A stretch of 7,409 bases of DNA from Candidatus Poseidoniales archaeon (GTDB taxonomy: Archaea > Thermoplasmatota > Poseidoniia > Poseidoniales > Poseidoniaceae). Position 1 is the stretch's first letter. Every line of letters starts with the position of its first letter. This document shows, in pieces, positions 6,366 through 7,409 of this stretch. Location: assembly GCA_003602665.1 (NCBI GenBank), contig QQSG01000104.1:1-7409 (forward strand), read 5' to 3'. The notes under the pieces are model-generated. The model had not been told where the DNA came from, searched no databases, and worked only from the letters and a program-made list of their open reading frames with translations. The position numbers were made by a program, and so were the translations under genes.

Positions 6366-7409
6366 TCATTGGAGTTTTTTCCCACCAATTCTCAATTCTG
6401 TCTTCAGTGGCATTTGGTGCTCCCATGCGAATTCTTTGACGACTCTCCATCCTTTTTCACTGCCTTCATAATCAGTGACATCAATCGTTTTGTTCCGTGT
6501 ATTTGCTTTGAAGGCGGCGACGGGTTCAGCATTTCTAAACACGAGGTATGCGCTTCCAAATCCAAATCGTTCTTTCAGAACATCACCAAAGTATGGCGCG
6601 ATTGGGTCAGTCGGAGGTAGAACAAAGTCACGGATTGGATTAATTTCTTTCGCTGAAGAGAGAAGTTCTTTACGACCCCAACAAACTTCGTGCAGATTCT
6701 CGATTAGGAACCCCTTCACTAAAGTTTCATCCTCTTCAAATCCATTGAGAATTGCTTTGAGTTCTTCTGGCTTGAAAGGTGTTCCTGATAAGCGTAGTAA
6801 TTGTTTGAGAGTAATGACAGGGTAATCGCTGACAAGACTTCTAAGATACTCCCTTCGTAATTCTACAGGATCCACATCAGTTCGTGCATGTACTGCTCTA
6901 AACCCACCTCTGAAATCTTCTACAATGTGTCCCGTTCTGATGAGTGGTTGCACGAGTTTCCTGAATTCGGATTGAGTCAAAGCATGACGTTCTTTGAAGA
7001 GATTTGGATCGGATTGTGTGCTAAAGAAATCAACGATATCAACGAGGTCGTCTTCTGGGGGTATACCCCGTATTGTTAGTAATGTTTCGAAATGTTCGTA
7101 TGGAGCCCATACTTGGTGGCCTCTCATATTGACTCCTTTGTGGAGTCGATTTGCACTGGCCATAGACTTGAGATTGGTACGGAATACTTCACACCTACCG
7201 CGTAGAGCGAAATCATCTCGTATTTCCTTGATGGTTTTGAGTGCTAAGGTTTCATTCTCATGACGTGTTTCTTGATGCAAGTGGTGTTGGTGGAACAATG
7301 CCCTTTCTGCAATCTCTCGTGGTTGCGGATCGACGACACCCCCTCGAATCATTCGTTCTCCTACTTGTTTGAATCCAATACGCTCTAATCCAGAACGCAT
7401 TGGGGCACT
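6366..7409 (-). CDS. Winged-helix DNA-binding protein resembling Lhr/YcaQ C-terminal regions (open at right edge)
   Basis: At least 347 residues are encoded. The first in-frame ATG is at 7400, but the frame stays open (Ser-Ala-Pro) to the window edge and no ribosome site precedes that ATG, so the true start may lie outside. No signal peptide or membrane segment is seen. Two helix-rich stretches look like winged helices, counting from Met 7400: about 140-172 (LTQSEFRKLVQPLI then GHIVEDFRGGF) and about 180-250 (REYLRSLVSDYPVITLKQLL then EEDETLVKGFL and VCWGRKELL). Then comes a beta-rich end with LPPTDPIAPYF, AYLVFRNAEPVAAFK. That order, winged helix, charged W-x-R-x-E-L strand, then DP-x-x-PY, recalls the region after the helicase core of Lhr proteins and the HTH_42/YcaQ interstrand-crosslink glycosylase family. 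No helicase motif is in the visible part. A nucleic-acid-binding role is inferred; the specific family is uncertain. Confidence 0.65.
   Translation of the reverse strand, partial: SAPMRSGLERIGFKQVGERMIRGGVVDPQPREIAERALFHQHHLHQETRHENETLALKTIKEIRDDFALRGRCEVFRTNLKSMASANRLHKGVNMRGHQVWAPYEHFETLLTIRGIPPEDDLVDIVDFFSTQSDPNLFKERHALTQSEFRKLVQPLIRTGHIVEDFRGGFRAVHARTDVDPVELRREYLRSLVSDYPVITLKQLLRLSGTPFKPEELKAILNGFEEDETLVKGFLIENLHEVCWGRKELLSSAKEINPIRDFVLPPTDPIAPYFGDVLKERFGFGSAYLVFRNAEPVAAFKANTRNKTIDVTDYEGSEKGWRVVKEFAWEHQMPLKTELRIGGKKLQ

Noticed and set aside
1..7409. CRISPR array, insertion sequence, tRNA or rRNA gene
   Set aside because: No spaced direct repeats, transposase motifs, terminal inverted repeats or RNA gene signatures were seen, and nearly all of the window is occupied by protein-coding genes.

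Overview
The window looks like a stretch of an archaeal chromosome, most likely a planktonic marine euryarchaeon of the Marine Group II / Poseidoniales type. The reasons are an archaea-specific tRNA-modifying enzyme (TiaS), an archaeosortase A, a putative leaderless promoter with a TATA-like box about 25 bases before an ATG, GGTG-type Shine-Dalgarno sites, AT-leaning composition, and a very large, acidic, Ca-binding modular surface protein. The lineage is an inference from gene content; no 16S gene or phylogeny was available.

Layout: the DNA is almost entirely coding, with five genes and two short intergenic gaps. On the minus strand, a GmhB/HisB-N type HAD phosphatase (1612-998) is followed after one base by tiaS (996 to beyond the left edge), an apparent two-gene translationally coupled unit. 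The 84-base gap 1613-1696 is a divergent promoter region. On the plus strand, 1697-2620 encodes a polytopic membrane protein recognised as archaeosortase A (artA). Its stop codon overlaps by four bases the stop of a convergent 1229-residue minus-strand gene (6306-2617). That gene encodes a secreted, membrane-anchored protein with a C-type lectin domain, a LamG-like jelly roll, about four PPC-like beta domains, a Gly-Pro-Asp hinge, degenerate EF-hands, thrombospondin type 3 repeats, one transmembrane helix and a roughly 115-residue cytoplasmic tail. A 59-base gap (6307-6365) carries its probable promoter. Upstream lies a minus-strand winged-helix protein, resembling the C-terminal part of Lhr-type or YcaQ-type DNA proteins, which is open at the right edge.

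How the genes may work together: the clearest theme is the cell surface. Archaeosortase processes PGF-CTERM surface proteins, and its convergent neighbour is a sugar-binding, Ca-dependent surface protein. However, that neighbour lacks a PGF-CTERM signal and is anchored by its own transmembrane helix, so it is probably not a direct substrate. TiaS and the HAD phosphatase are housekeeping or small-molecule enzymes with no evident link to the surface theme. I see no mobile element, CRISPR array, tRNA or rRNA in the window.
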